Assembly: GCF_025770765.1 (NCBI RefSeq)
Contig: NZ_JANZKY010000004.1
Location: forward strand, 62,001 to 126,000
DNA length: 64,000 nucleotides
Direction of reading: 5' to 3'
Source of the DNA: Propionivibrio soli
GTDB lineage: Bacteria > Pseudomonadota > Gammaproteobacteria > Burkholderiales > Rhodocyclaceae
The notes under the pieces were generated by a model, which saw only the letters and a list, made by a program, of their open reading frames with translations, was not told the DNA's origin and did not search any database. The translations under genes were made by a program, and so were the position numbers. Below are positions 25,143 to 35,764 of the stretch, in pieces (positions within the stretch are counted from its first letter, which is position 1; each line of letters begins with the position of its first letter).

Positions 25143-27083
25143 ATGACTAATAGCAGACTGCAAACAATTTTATCGGTGGCCCTGACTCTCGCCGTCGCGG
25201 GCTGCGCCAGCGTTCCCGAGTACCACTCCATTTCGCGCACCGATTTCAAAGGCGTGCCGTTTACCGTCGAGGGTATGTTCCTCGATGGCTACCTGGTCGA
25301 CGGCAAGGTGACCTACGGCACGTCCGGGCCGGATTCCCACGTATGGCAAGGGAAGAGGAACGGCGGGGTGTTGAACGGCACGCTGGTTCGCGGTGACGGC
25401 CGGCGCTTTGAGGGGCTCATCCAGCCGGACGAGCATGACAGCGCGAACTTGCAATACATCAGCGGACGCGACACGCGGCTAGATGGTTGCGTGCATGAAG
25501 GGAGTTTCAAGAATCAGGAACTCTCCGGCCCCGGCAAGATCACGTGTCCCGACCGTACGCTGCAGGGCACCTTTCAGAACGGCAAGCTGCACGGCAAGGG
25601 ATCGATCACGTGGGCCAACGGAGACAAGATCGAGAATGCCAATTTTGACAACGGCAAGTTCAGCAACAGCCGGCACACGCTTCAGTACGCCGACGGCCGA
25701 AAACTGAGCGAGTACTACGACTACGACGGGACACGGTCGGGACTAGCCACGCTCGACTATCCCAACGGCGACAAAGACGAATTGTTGTACTGGAAGGACG
25801 TGCTCCTCGAACAACTACCCGTCGTAAGACAAGCCGGCTCGCTGCCGCCCTGCGCCGCCTTGCCGGCAGACTGGCAACTCCTGAAAGGTAGCTGTGCCGG
25901 TGGCAAGCCTACCGGCGAGGTCGAGCTTTGGCACAAGTCGGGCCGTCGCATATCCGCGACCTTCAAGGACGGACAGCCGACGGGTAACTCGACTCTCGCC
26001 TGGATGGACAAGAGCGATCCTCCATTGGTCGTCGCCCGCTCTCTGTCCGGAAAAATGGATGCACAACTACGGTTCAGCCAGGGCTTCAAGCGGGAGGCGG
26101 GCCTCAATGCCGACGGGAAGGGCCGCTCCTGGTACTGGGACTGGGAGGGCCCCTTCGTCAATAACCTGCCCCACGGCGACGGCCGATGCGCCTATCAGGG
26201 CAAAGCGGAGCCCTGCAATATGGCGCAGGGGGCGCGCGTCGATGCCGTGCACCAACAACGCCAGAGAGAAGCCGCCGTGCGCAGCGCACAGGCGATCGCC
26301 CACCTTGACTACTTGCAGCAGCGGGAGGACGAGGCAAGAGCACGCAGAGCCGCCGACAGGGAACGCGAACGCGCCGCCGCTTACGAGCGTCAAAATCAGG
26401 CCGCCGAAGACATGCGTCGAGCGGCAAGTCGCAGTCCGGGTGTTTTCTCGCCGGAAGCTTCGGCAAAGACAGCGCGCGAATACCAGGCAATCGCAGAGAG
26501 CAATGCGCGGATGCACGCGCAAATCCAGGCTGCCAAGCAACAGCTTGCCCGCGAATCAGCGGATCAACGGCGCGTAACGAATGAAGAAGGCGCGCACCAG
26601 GGGCGAGAGTCGCAACCGCGGAGCGAAGTCGGGCGACAAGTGTCCGAGCGTATCGGCTCCGACCCGGCCCAGAACCCGGCGCGTCCTCGCGAGCAGGCTG
26701 CGCGAGAGGAAGCCGCGCGCTCCAGCAGCCCGGTTGCGCCGCCAGCGGCCAAGCCCGTCGTCACCGTTCCGGAAGCTGTCGCCGTTTGCCATCGCAACAC
26801 GCAAGACTATTGGTTCTGCGACGGTCCGGTGCAGAAGACCTCAGTCGGCGACAAGGGCGATGCGGGCCTACGAAGTCAATTGTCGCTGTCCGGTTGCGCC
26901 AATCCGCGCAGCGACCGCCCCAGCCCTGACGGCCAAGGCAAACTTTTCCTGTGCGGAACAGGCCTCAAGGTCGGCGCACGCGACGTCCCGAAGCTGCGCG
27001 GGTTTACCACGGAGAGGCAGACCTATCGCTGTGAGAGTGGGAACTGCAGCGCGTTGTCGGACTCGCGCGAAGTTGCCCAATAG
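25143..27083 (+). CDS. MORN-repeat lipoprotein
   Basis: Lipoprotein of 646 residues with lipobox AVAGC (Cys21). Residues ~45-350 contain MORN-like repeats (for example EGSFKNQELSGPGKITC, GTFQNGKLHGKGSITWANGD, and later GEVELWHKSGRRISATFKDG). Residues ~365-505 are a charged coiled coil rich in Arg, Glu and Ala. The last ~110 residues form a small cysteine-rich region (AVCHRNTQDYWFCDGP; LSLSGCANPRSDRP; LFLCGTGLK; YRCESGNCS) with six cysteines, suggesting disulfides. MORN repeats bind membranes or act as scaffolds. It stands between two toxin-like pairs; whether it is linked to them is unknown. Confidence 0.82.
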   Translation: MTNSRLQTILSVALTLAVAGCASVPEYHSISRTDFKGVPFTVEGMFLDGYLVDGKVTYGTSGPDSHVWQGKRNGGVLNGTLVRGDGRRFEGLIQPDEHDSANLQYISGRDTRLDGCVHEGSFKNQELSGPGKITCPDRTLQGTFQNGKLHGKGSITWANGDKIENANFDNGKFSNSRHTLQYADGRKLSEYYDYDGTRSGLATLDYPNGDKDELLYWKDVLLEQLPVVRQAGSLPPCAALPADWQLLKGSCAGGKPTGEVELWHKSGRRISATFKDGQPTGNSTLAWMDKSDPPLVVARSLSGKMDAQLRFSQGFKREAGLNADGKGRSWYWDWEGPFVNNLPHGDGRCAYQGKAEPCNMAQGARVDAVHQQRQREAAVRSAQAIAHLDYLQQREDEARARRAADRERERAAAYERQNQAAEDMRRAASRSPGVFSPEASAKTAREYQAIAESNARMHAQIQAAKQQLARESADQRRVTNEEGAHQGRESQPRSEVGRQVSERIGSDPAQNPARPREQAAREEAARSSSPVAPPAAKPVVTVPEAVAVCHRNTQDYWFCDGPVQKTSVGDKGDAGLRSQLSLSGCANPRSDRPSPDGQGKLFLCGTGLKVGARDVPKLRGFTTERQTYRCESGNCSALSDSREVAQ

Positions 27084-27370
27084 CCATCGTCTCGGCCATT
27101 CGTTTCTTTCCGAAGGGCGGGCCCGGCCGGTTTATCTGACGTCAACCGAGCCGGGTCGGTCCTAAGCATGCGCCTTGGCGTGGCTGTTTTCCCGGCACGG
27201 TGGGCTCCCGGCGATTACCAACATAGGCCTCGTGCGGCGAGACGGTCCTGTGTTGCCCCAGCAAAAAACGAATACTACAAATCGATCTATCGGAAAAAAG
27301 CAACAACTCTCACACCACGGATCCGCAATATGAAACAATATCCAAGCTTCATAACACAACGGGAAATACC

Positions 27371-27796
27371 GTGGCCTCCGATTTCTACAAATACTTCAGC
27401 GAAAACATGGAAGCACTGGGGTTACCAGCCCCCGAAACGCTTTATGGAAATCTGCAACTTGCGTTGGCAAACGTAACCGCCATGGCGAAGTACGTGGATC
27501 AATTTGGTACCAAGGTCACCGTGATGGAAATGGCTAGAGCGGGATCTCGCCTTGAACGACTTGCCACAGTCGGCGCTGTATCGGCAGCCTTCTATGTGGG
27601 GGCAGTAATAGGAAGTATTGCCATCGCTACGGGACGCTCACTGGCGGGAGGAACCACAATATCCGACGCTCTTTCTTTGGCGGCAAATAACAACATCGGC
27701 AAACCGTGGGTGCGTACTGCGTTGGTGAGGTACCCGGGGATTCTCGATAGCAAGGTCGCACATCGCGCAACGTACCGCTTTATGGCAGCGGTATGA
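27371..27796 (+). CDS. Small membrane-active protein, candidate toxin
   Basis: Protein of 141 residues starting at a GTG (27371; weak GGGAAA upstream). It has no signal peptide. The N-terminal ~55 residues are amphipathic and helical (DFYKYFSENMEALGLPAPE), then a long hydrophobic segment LATVGAVSAAFYVGAVIGSI (about 65-85) and a further helix. The pattern of a soluble N terminus followed by a hydrophobic hairpin in a small protein without a signal peptide resembles pore-forming interbacterial effectors. It overlaps a two-helix membrane protein gene by ATGA. The toxin role is a hypothesis from architecture and context; I cannot name the family with certainty. Confidence 0.6.
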   Translation: MASDFYKYFSENMEALGLPAPETLYGNLQLALANVTAMAKYVDQFGTKVTVMEMARAGSRLERLATVGAVSAAFYVGAVIGSIAIATGRSLAGGTTISDALSLAANNNIGKPWVRTALVRYPGILDSKVAHRATYRFMAAV

Positions 27797-27984
27797 AAGA
27801 CGGAGCACTATTACTGGTTGTTGGAATTCTCGCCTCAGTATTCGCGTGGGGACTCTGGCACTATTCGGGTGAGTACGGCGCGCTGGTTGTCATGGCGATC
27901 AGCGTGATATCGCTGCTTGTCGATAACCGGCGCCTCCGCAAAGCCCTCCGCCAAGCGAATCGAACCGACGGCCGGGAGCGTTAG
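27793..27984 (+). CDS. Small two-helix membrane protein, putative immunity partner
   Basis: Protein of 63 residues with two adjacent transmembrane helices (about 5-22 and 28-45) and a basic cytoplasmic tail (NRRLRKALRQANR). It begins at the ATG at 27793, overlapping the stop of the preceding candidate toxin. The small size, topology and overlap mirror the toxin/immunity-like pair at 24330-25045. No family could be named. It could equally be a small regulatory membrane protein. Confidence 0.6.
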   Translation: MKDGALLLVVGILASVFAWGLWHYSGEYGALVVMAISVISLLVDNRRLRKALRQANRTDGRER

Positions 27985-28030
27985 CCGATAGGCAGTCGCA
28001 ATTCTTGTTGCTTGGGCAATCCCCGGCGCA

Positions 28031-28264
28031 TCACGGCTTCCACGCTTCAAACGCCGCGCCATAATCGGTGTTCGTTCCGGAATGCGCGGTGGCAATCCTC
28101 GTAATACCTTGCAGTCGAGCGAGTTTGGAGATCGATTCGCGCTGGAGCGCGGTGTCCATGTTGAAGCGTTCGTTGAACGGGGTTACGTGGTCGTTCTCCA
28201 AGGCCAACGTATCGCCGGTGAACAGCGTTTTTCCGTTGAAAAGGTAGGCCGTCGAGCCCGGTTT
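28031..28264 (-). pseudogene. Truncated copy of the MBL-fold hydrolase at 30486-31220
   Basis: This 234 bp stretch encodes the last ~76 residues of the intact hydrolase downstream, nearly identical over STAYLFNGKTLFTGDTLALE and LARLQGITRIATAH, with the stop codon kept. Homology ends abruptly at about 28264, so the HxHxDH metal site and the N terminus are missing. A frame continues upstream to 28444 but bears no similarity. Because both copies are on the same strand they form direct repeats flanking the B2 lactamase and PEP-CTERM genes. Confidence 0.88.
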
Positions 28265-28348
28265 TGACGTTCCTGGCATGCGCCTTCTGGCGTAATGAGC
28301 CCAAAAAAAGCTGGACATCGCCTCTAAGGCGCACCCGCGGCGGACTGA

Positions 28349-29329
<981 letters not shown>

Positions 29330-29481
29330 CCTTTGCATCAAAAATGCCGCGCAAGGTATCGGGCTCAATTGAATACAACACGAAAACGAGAACGTCGAAT
29401 CGCCCCTGCGCGGCCCTGTTGGTTTTCTTTACACCTCCGACTGACAAGAAGTTTTCAAGCGCAGAAAAGTTGCTAGAAATT

Positions 29482-29505
29482 GTTATAACTTATTGATTTT
29501 ATAAC
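29482..29505. repeat. AT-rich inverted repeat upstream of the PEP-CTERM gene
   Basis: GTTATAA (29482-29488) and TTATAAC (29499-29505) form a perfect inverted repeat with a ten-base spacer, about 95 bp before the PEP-CTERM start. It lies in the most AT-rich stretch of the 29330-29599 gap and could be an operator or part of a promoter. No clear -24/-12 sigma-54 element was seen. Confidence 0.45.
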
Positions 29506-29599
29506 ACATCAGGCCAATTCCGGCTGCTCGGCAAGCCTCTTGCTTTGCCTAAATGTCTACCAAGAGACACCCATTTCAGAAACCTATTTGGGAGGCAAA

Positions 29600-30262
29600 A
29601 TGAGTTCAATACTTGGAAAATCGTTGCGCCCATTGTTGGTAGCCGCGCTCTTGGGAAGCGCGTCTTTAAGCCATGGCGCCGTCATTACGTTCGACACACT
29701 GGTCTCGGGAGCAACGAGCTTTGCTTACGATGGCGATGGTGACGCTGTAACCGACGTTCTGTTCAGCACGACAGATCCCTTTGGTTTCAACACGGTCGGA
29801 CCGGGCACCAATATGTCGTATATCCACGAGCCGGGGATTGAAGGCACAACGGGGTTAGCACCGGATTTGAAGGTTAATTTCTTCAACGGCGCAATTGGCT
29901 CGCTTGGCTTTGGTTTTGCCATGAGTACCGGTTCCGGCGGCCCACCTGTTTCTGTCACCTTCTCGATCTACGACGCGCTGAACCATCTCCTTGCGTCGAT
30001 AACCACAAGTGCCGATTTCACCGATCCACCCGGCCCAAGCACCGAGAGCAGTTTCCCGGAAGGACTGGTCAATCTCACATTTGCGGGCGTAGCGAGCTAT
30101 GCCACGTTTGACTTCGACTCCACCCTCGCCAGTCGATACATCATCGACGACTTTACGGGCACCTTCGGTTCAACCGAACGTGGCGTGCCGGAACCGGCCA
30201 CCCTGGCGCTGTTGGGAATAGCGCTGGCTGGACTCGCGAGCTCGCGTCGGCGTCAAAAGTAG
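29600..30262 (+). CDS. PEP-CTERM sorting domain protein
   Basis: Secreted protein of 220 residues. It has an N-terminal signal peptide (cleavage near SHG/A, residue ~27), a Gly/Ser/Thr-rich beta-type body, and the C-terminal PEP-CTERM signal VPEPATLALLGIALAGLAS followed by a basic SRRRQK tail. That tripartite tail is recognised and cleaved by exosortase EpsH/XrtA systems linked to exopolysaccharide production. I use the ATG at 29600 behind GGGAGG rather than the upstream in-frame ATG at 29540. No exosortase gene is in the window. A terminator follows directly. Confidence 0.93.
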   Translation: MSSILGKSLRPLLVAALLGSASLSHGAVITFDTLVSGATSFAYDGDGDAVTDVLFSTTDPFGFNTVGPGTNMSYIHEPGIEGTTGLAPDLKVNFFNGAIGSLGFGFAMSTGSGGPPVSVTFSIYDALNHLLASITTSADFTDPPGPSTESSFPEGLVNLTFAGVASYATFDFDSTLASRYIIDDFTGTFGSTERGVPEPATLALLGIALAGLASSRRRQK

Positions 30263-30284
30263 AAGAACCTGCAACAGCAAAAGG

Positions 30285-30316
30285 AAAGGCGGCCCAAGTG
30301 GCCGCCTTTTGTTTTT
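30285..30316 (+). terminator. Rho-independent terminator after the PEP-CTERM gene
   Basis: GGCGGCC (30288-30294) and GGCCGCC (30300-30306) form a seven-pair stem with a five-base loop, followed by TTTTGTTTTTT. Confidence 0.92.
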
Positions 30317-30485
30317 TGAGTTCCTGATCAGAACTCAGGTCGGCGTTCTCCTAACTCGACCCACTGGCTCCTGCAACGAACGGCGTGCGTCGTCACCACT
30401 CACCGGACGAGCAGAAGAATACGTCTTGTGCCGAATGCTTCTTTGGGCCAATCAGGCGGCAAGCAACACGCGGGGCGAAACCCGC

Positions 30486-31220
30486 TCAAGGTGCCCATCC
30501 TTTAAACGCTGTGCTGTAGTCGGTGCTCGTTCCGTAATGCGCGGTGGCTATCCTCGTAATGCCTTGCAGTCGCGCGAGCTTGGAGAGCGATTCGCGCTGG
30601 AGCGCGGTGTCGAGGTTGAAGCGTTCGTTGAACGGGGTTACGTGGTCGTTCTCCAGTGCCAGCGTGTCGCCGGTGAAGAGCGTTTTTCCGTTGAAAAGGT
30701 AGGCCGTCGAGCCCGGTGTATGGCCGGGGACGATGAGCGCCTGGATGGTGGAGTTGCCGAGCTGCAGGTGCTCGCCATCGTCGAAGGGCGTCGGCGCTAC
30801 GGGGAAGCCGGCTTTTTCTTTATCACCGAGCTTGGCGAGTTCGGGGCGTGCGATATGAATACGGGCATTCTTGAATAGCACCAACGCGCCGATGTGGTCG
30901 TAGTGGGCGTGGGTGAGAAAGATGTGTTCGACGGCGGCCGGGTCGATATTCGCTTGCCGAAGCTCGCGGCCCACCGATTCGGCGCTTACGCCGGCATCGA
31001 TCAATGCGAGATGATTCCCATCCCGCAGAACGTACATGTTCACGAAGTCATCGCGGATCGCTTCGATGCCGTCGCCGACCGGGCCGGTTGGTAGCGGCCG
31101 GAATTTGGCGTACTCGGCGCGTTCCTGCTGGGCTTTTATCAACGAGAATCCCCCAAAGCCGAGGGCCACGATGGCGAGTGCGGCGACGGCGAGAAGGACG
31201 TGTTTTTTTGCTGGCTTCAT
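30486..31220 (-). CDS. Membrane-anchored MBL-fold metallo-hydrolase
   Basis: Protein of 244 residues with an N-terminal hydrophobic anchor or uncleaved signal (about 8-28). The MBL motif is complete: HAHYDH (His104, His106, Asp108, His109), His167 in VPGHTPGS, Asp185 in FTGDTL and His228 in TAHYG, so two metals can bind. It belongs to the general glyoxalase II/lactonase-like group, not to the B1-B3 lactamases by sequence. I start it at the ATG at 31220 (MKPAKKHVLL). Its 3' third is duplicated as the fragment at 28031-28264. Leftward, after an AraC regulator gene 65 bp upstream, so possibly co-transcribed with it. Confidence 0.88.
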   Translation of the reverse strand: MKPAKKHVLLAVAALAIVALGFGGFSLIKAQQERAEYAKFRPLPTGPVGDGIEAIRDDFVNMYVLRDGNHLALIDAGVSAESVGRELRQANIDPAAVEHIFLTHAHYDHIGALVLFKNARIHIARPELAKLGDKEKAGFPVAPTPFDDGEHLQLGNSTIQALIVPGHTPGSTAYLFNGKTLFTGDTLALENDHVTPFNERFNLDTALQRESLSKLARLQGITRIATAHYGTSTDYSTAFKGWAP

Positions 31221-31285
31221 TTGCTTCTTGTTCTCCCTTACTGATTGTCTTGCATCCGCCAGCCGCTGCACGGCTGGCAGACGCC

Positions 31286-32128
31286 CTACTTTCCGATGAT
31301 TTCGCCCGGCGTTCTCCCGAACAACGCGCGAAAGGCGGCAATATACGACGATGGCGTGTCGTATCCATAGTCGAGCGCTACCCGCGTGACTGCGTGCCCC
31401 GCTTCAAGCCCCGCGAGCGAGAGCATGAGGCGCAGCCGCTGGCGCCAGAGGCGGAACGGCAGGCCCGTCTCCTGGCGGAACAGGCGAGCGAGGTTGCGCT
31501 CCGACGTACCGAGTTCGGCCGCCCATTGAGCTAACGTTTGAGAGTCGCCCGGGTTGTCCTGGATGCTCGCCTGCACGCGGCGGAGCCGTTCGTCCTGCGG
31601 CAGCGCCAGCGAAAATGCGGCTTCCGGCAGAGCGATCAATTGATCCACGAGCACCTGTACCAGCCGCGCTTCGGGGCCGTCGAGCGGGTAGTCGGCGGGG
31701 AATGAGGAGGCGGCATGGATCAGCTCGCGCACCAGTCGCGTCATTTCGAGCACACGGCATCGCCCGGAAGGCCAAGGAAACAGCGCAGGTTCAAGATAGA
31801 AACTGCGCATTTCGGCTTCGCCAAGATTGAGCAGCTGATGCTCCATCTGTGCGGGAATCCACACGGCGCAGTGGGGCAGCGCCACGTAGTTGCCAAGCGG
31901 CGTGCGGATGTCGAGGACGCCTTCGCTCGCGTAACAGAGCTGGCCCCATGCATGCCGGTGCGGTGAGCTGAACGAGCCGGCCGCCAGCGCTTCGGTGCGC
32001 GGGTAGAGCGGCCGGGGCAACGTTGCGAGTTGAGGTACCGCGCGCTGGCGGCGCAGTGTAGTACCGCTGGTTCCGCTGACGCCGCGAGCATTGCGGGCAT
32101 CGCGGTGGCGTTGGGTTTGGGAAGGCAT
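31286..32128 (-). CDS. AraC family transcriptional regulator
   Basis: Regulator of 280 residues. The N-terminal cupin is recognisable (FSSPHRHAWGQLCYASEG, then VALPHCAVWIPAQMEHQL). The C-terminal AraC domain has LAQWAAELGTSERNLARLFR for the first helix-turn-helix and VALDYGYDTPSSYIAAFR for the second, ending in FGRTPGEI. This arrangement (cupin with HRH and W.P..EH) is common in regulators divergent from efflux or transport genes, which fits the divergent BASS-type transporter at 32268. The metallo-hydrolase gene downstream may be a second target. Confidence 0.92.
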   Translation of the reverse strand: MPSQTQRHRDARNARGVSGTSGTTLRRQRAVPQLATLPRPLYPRTEALAAGSFSSPHRHAWGQLCYASEGVLDIRTPLGNYVALPHCAVWIPAQMEHQLLNLGEAEMRSFYLEPALFPWPSGRCRVLEMTRLVRELIHAASSFPADYPLDGPEARLVQVLVDQLIALPEAAFSLALPQDERLRRVQASIQDNPGDSQTLAQWAAELGTSERNLARLFRQETGLPFRLWRQRLRLMLSLAGLEAGHAVTRVALDYGYDTPSSYIAAFRALFGRTPGEIIGK

Positions 32129-32267
32129 GTCCGATTGGCAATATAAGCTGGCCGATTGCCGCTAGCCGGCAACCGCTACCGGCTATATAGTCCAGACGTA
32201 CGTTTCAGGCAAGCCCTGCACCGCCCGGGCATGCCGCAGCCCCCGCCTTTCACACACGCTGCCACCG

Positions 32268-33257
32268 ATGTTCGCCACCATCACCAAACACCTTCGCCGC
32301 CTGGCGCGCGACTGGTTTCTTATCGGCATGCTGAGCGCCGTCGTGCTCGCTTCGCTGTTTCCCGACGCCGGACGTAGCGGCGGCTGGCTGCATATGGAGA
32401 ATCTCGTCGATATCGGCGTCGGGCTGGTTTTCTTTTTACACGGCCTCACGATCTCGACCTCGAGCTTCAAGGCCGGATTGATGCGTTGGCCGGTCCACAT
32501 GGTGGTTCAAGTGCTGACCTTCGCGATCTTTCCCCTCCTCTTCTTTCCGTTCAGCAAGGCGTTCGCACCCATCGTGCCACCGGCACTGATGCTCGGTTTC
32601 CTGTATCTGTGCGTGTTGCCGTCGACGATCACGTCCTCGGTGGCCATGACCGGCATGGCACGCGGCAACGTACCAGCGGCCATTTTCAATGCCACCTTGT
32701 CGAGCCTGCTCGGCATCGCGCTAACGCCGCTGCTGGTGGGCCTGCTTGCCGGTGCGCAGCCCGGCCAGCCGCCGCTTTTCGATACGATCGTCAGCATCGC
32801 GCGCGTGCTCTTGCTGCCGCTGCTCGTCGGCCAGTTGGCGCGCCCCCTGCTCTTCAGATGGTTCAACCGCTACAAGGCGGTGACGGGCAAGCTCGACAAG
32901 TTCGTCATCCTGATGCTCGTCTTCGCTGCTTTCTGCGACTCGGTTGCCGCCGGGCTGTGGCGCGACCATGGGCGCAGCATCATCTTCGTCACGCTCTTCG
33001 GCGCGGCTGTCCTGCTCGCCGTGGTCCTCACGCTGTCGACGTGGCTCGCGCGGCGCCTGGGTTTTGCCAAGGAAGACGAGATCACGATCGTTTTCTGCGG
33101 CTCGAAGAAAACGCTCGCCTCGGGCGTGCCGATGGCGGCGCTGCTGTTTGGGTCCCATCCCTCGCTGGGGCTGATCGTCCTGCCGATCATGTTCTATCAC
33201 CAGCTTCAACTCTTCGTCTGCTCGATGCTCGCCGAGCGCTACGCGCGGCGAGCCTGA
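32268..33257 (+). CDS. Bile acid:sodium symporter family protein (YfeH-like)
   Basis: Membrane protein of 329 residues with nine to ten helices. The SBF-like family is indicated by FFLHGLTISTSSFKAGLMRW, LYLCVLPSTITSSVAMTGMA (the crossover region), GNVPAAIFNATLSSLLGIAL and ending FCGSKKTLASGVPMAALLFG. The substrate of this subgroup is not established; organic anions are plausible. It begins at the ATG at 32268, 139 bp from the divergent AraC-type gene, its likely regulator. Confidence 0.92.
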   Translation: MFATITKHLRRLARDWFLIGMLSAVVLASLFPDAGRSGGWLHMENLVDIGVGLVFFLHGLTISTSSFKAGLMRWPVHMVVQVLTFAIFPLLFFPFSKAFAPIVPPALMLGFLYLCVLPSTITSSVAMTGMARGNVPAAIFNATLSSLLGIALTPLLVGLLAGAQPGQPPLFDTIVSIARVLLLPLLVGQLARPLLFRWFNRYKAVTGKLDKFVILMLVFAAFCDSVAAGLWRDHGRSIIFVTLFGAAVLLAVVLTLSTWLARRLGFAKEDEITIVFCGSKKTLASGVPMAALLFGSHPSLGLIVLPIMFYHQLQLFVCSMLAERYARRA

Positions 33258-33291
33258 GCAGCGATGCGGAAGGCGCCGACGGTGCTCTTCC

Positions 33292-35457
33292 TTACTTCAT
33301 GTTCTTGATGGCCTGGAACAATGCCTTCTGTTGTGGCGTGACGATGAAGCGGTCGTACACCGGGCGCATCGCGTTGCGGAACGAGGCCTTGTCCACGTCC
33401 TTGACGAAGATCGTTCCCGCCTTGACGGCGTTCTGACGCGACACCTCTTCGCTCTCGTGCAGATAGCGGCGCATGATGCCGACCGACTCGCGCGCGGCGT
33501 CGGCGATGATCTGCTGATCCTCGGGCGAGAGCGCATCCCAGCGCTTTTTGGAAAACACGAGCAGGTCGGGCGCCATGGCGTGCTCGGTGTGACAGAAGTA
33601 CTTGAAGACGTCGAAGTGCCGATAGCCGTCGAAGATGACGATGCTGTTCTCGGCCGCGTCGATGAGCCCCGAGCGCACCGCCGTGGTCACCTGATCCTGC
33701 GGCAGCGGCGCCCCGCGCGCACCCATGGCTTCGGCGATGGCGACCCAGAGGTCCGACTGCATGACGCGCATCTTCAGATCCCGCATGTCGGCCAACGAAC
33801 GGATCGGGGTGTTGGCATAGACGCAGCGCGCACCGTTGTCGTAGAAACCGAGCCCGACGTAGCCGGCCACCGACAGCGAGGCGAGGATTTCGCGACCGGG
33901 TGCGCCGTCCATCGCGTGCTGCATGTGCTGCGTCGAGTTGAAGAGGAACGGCAACGACGGTATCACGGTGCCCGGGCAATCTTTGTTGAAGGCGGAAGCG
34001 TTGGTGCGGGTCATTTCGAGCGTGCCGGCCTTGACCGCCTCGACGGCCTCCTTCTCGGAGCCGAAGACGCCACCGGGTACCACTTTCAGGCGGATGCGCC
34101 CGTTGGTCTTGCGTTCCAGGATCTCCGCCATCGCCTGCGCGGCGCGTACGGCCGGATGGTCGGCTGGGTGAATGTCTGCGGAGCGCAGCACGATCTTCGC
34201 CGGCCCGCTGTCCACCTTGTATGCCGAGACGACGCGCACGAGCTCCATGCCTACCTGCGTCATCCGGCTCGCCGCGGCCGCCGAGGCGCTGGCGGCTTCG
34301 GAATTCTCTCCGCTCATTCGGGCGATCTGCTCGATGTTGCGCGAGATGACTGAACTGGCCGTCTCCTGCTCGCGGATGGCGCCCGAGATTTCGTCGACGA
34401 CTGTGGCGGCCGCCTCAGCCCCCGATTTGAGCTTCTCGATCAAGGTCCCGGCTGCCTGTGCGCTGTTCACGTTTTCCTTCACCGCTTTTTCGGTACTGCC
34501 CATGCTGTCCACGGCTTCGCGGGTGCTCTCCTGCATTTTGTCGAGCAGCGCGGTGATCTCGCGGGTAGCCTGCCGCGTACGCTCGGCGAGCTTGCGTACT
34601 TCATCGGCAACGACGGCGAAGCCGCGTCCCTGCTCGCCGGCCCTCGCCGCTTCGATGGCGGCGTTGAGCGCGAGAAGGTTTGTCTGGTCGGCGATTTCCC
34701 GAATCATGACGGCCATCGAGGAAATGCTTTCGCAGTCACCGCGCAAAGCACGGATGCGCGCGTTCGCCTCGCCGACCGTCTGCGCGATCTCACGAATTCC
34801 GGTGACGGTTTGCACGATGACGCTGGCGCTCTGATCGGCGATGTCGCTCGACTCGCGCGTGTGCCGGCTGGCGTCGCGCGTCTGTTCGGCGACCTTCGAA
34901 ATGCTCACGGTAAGCTGTTCGATCGCCGACGCCATGTGGGTCGAGGCGTCGCTCTGCACTTGCGTATTGCGCGCGATGCGGCGCGAGGACTGGTCGACGT
35001 CTTCGGTCACTTCAAGCAGATGCGCGACGGCTTGCTGGATTTCCTTGAGGCCGCTTCCCAGGCGGGTAAGCAGCCGGGCGTAGATCTGCATCGCACGCCC
35101 GATTTCGTCGTCGGACTCCGCGCGCACGACCGTGGAAAAATCGAGGCGGTCGGCCGCATCGGCCATCGAGATTTGTAGCGCGCCTAGCGGCCGGGAGGCA
35201 GAACGCAGCGTCACGAAGGCGGCGACCGCCACGGCAGCCAAGCAGATCACGCCGGTTATCAGAATCAGCCATTGGGCCGAAGCGACCGCTTCGCCGAGGG
35301 CCTTGAATTCGCTTGCCGCCGCATCGGCGGAGGTCTTCCCCGCAACACCGGCGGCGGTCGCCACCGACGATAACGCGCCAAGGGAAACGGCAAGGAGCAC
35401 GACGAGCCCGATCAGCGCGATGCCAGCCAGCACAAGGATTCTGCGTGAGACGCCCAT
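33292..35457 (-). CDS. Methyl-accepting chemotaxis protein fused to a TRAP DctP solute-binding domain
   Basis: Protein of 721 residues with an unusual order. Two transmembrane helices (about 7-30 and 62-84) enclose a short periplasmic loop of only ~30 residues. A HAMP-like linker and a full MCP signalling hairpin follow, with the conserved tip [20 protein letters not shown] (258-277) and [13 protein letters not shown]. From about residue 419 there is a complete DctP-type domain: [15 protein letters not shown], then [28 protein letters not shown] and [16 protein letters not shown]. DctP proteins are normally periplasmic, but this topology puts the domain in the cytoplasm. It may sense an internal organic acid. 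The gene is divergent from urtB. Confidence 0.9.
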   Translation of the reverse strand: MGVSRRILVLAGIALIGLVVLLAVSLGALSSVATAAGVAGKTSADAAASEFKALGEAVASAQWLILITGVICLAAVAVAAFVTLRSASRPLGALQISMADAADRLDFSTVVRAESDDEIGRAMQIYARLLTRLGSGLKEIQQAVAHLLEVTEDVDQSSRRIARNTQVQSDASTHMASAIEQLTVSISKVAEQTRDASRHTRESSDIADQSASVIVQTVTGIREIAQTVGEANARIRALRGDCESISSMAVMIREIADQTNLLALNAAIEAARAGEQGRGFAVVADEVRKLAERTRQATREITALLDKMQESTREAVDSMGSTEKAVKENVNSAQAAGTLIEKLKSGAEAAATVVDEISGAIREQETASSVISRNIEQIARMSGENSEAASASAAAASRMTQVGMELVRVVSAYKVDSGPAKIVLRSADIHPADHPAVRAAQAMAEILERKTNGRIRLKVVPGGVFGSEKEAVEAVKAGTLEMTRTNASAFNKDCPGTVIPSLPFLFNSTQHMQHAMDGAPGREILASLSVAGYVGLGFYDNGARCVYANTPIRSLADMRDLKMRVMQSDLWVAIAEAMGARGAPLPQDQVTTAVRSGLIDAAENSIVIFDGYRHFDVFKYFCHTEHAMAPDLLVFSKKRWDALSPEDQQIIADAARESVGIMRRYLHESEEVSRQNAVKAGTIFVKDVDKASFRNAMRPVYDRFIVTPQQKALFQAIKNMK

Positions 35458-35764
35458 TTGATCCCCCGAAAGTACGTTGATCAGATCCTCTCAACTGCTC
35501 CCTGCTGCGTGTTCGTCAGCTACCCAACGTGTGCCAGTTCTCCGCTCATCGGCTCAAGCCTTGGCCCGGGTTTCGGCGCCACAACCTGCCGAACGTTTTG
35601 TTATTGGTAAAGCCACTTGTCCTTGTTCAAATATTGTTGCACAAATGCCTGGGATGGCGACATGTCGAGGCAGCAAACCGTGCGCCTACGCAATTTGTCG
35701 TATTCCAGCGCCCGTGTCGCGTCCGTAAGCTCCGTTCCAAGAGCCACCCGCGTACGGAATCGTC
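35458..35764. other. Divergent gap upstream of urtB
   Basis: Gap of 307 bp between the chemoreceptor and urtB. No gene, repeat or clear operator was recognised. urtA, which normally precedes urtB, is not here. Confidence 0.5.
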
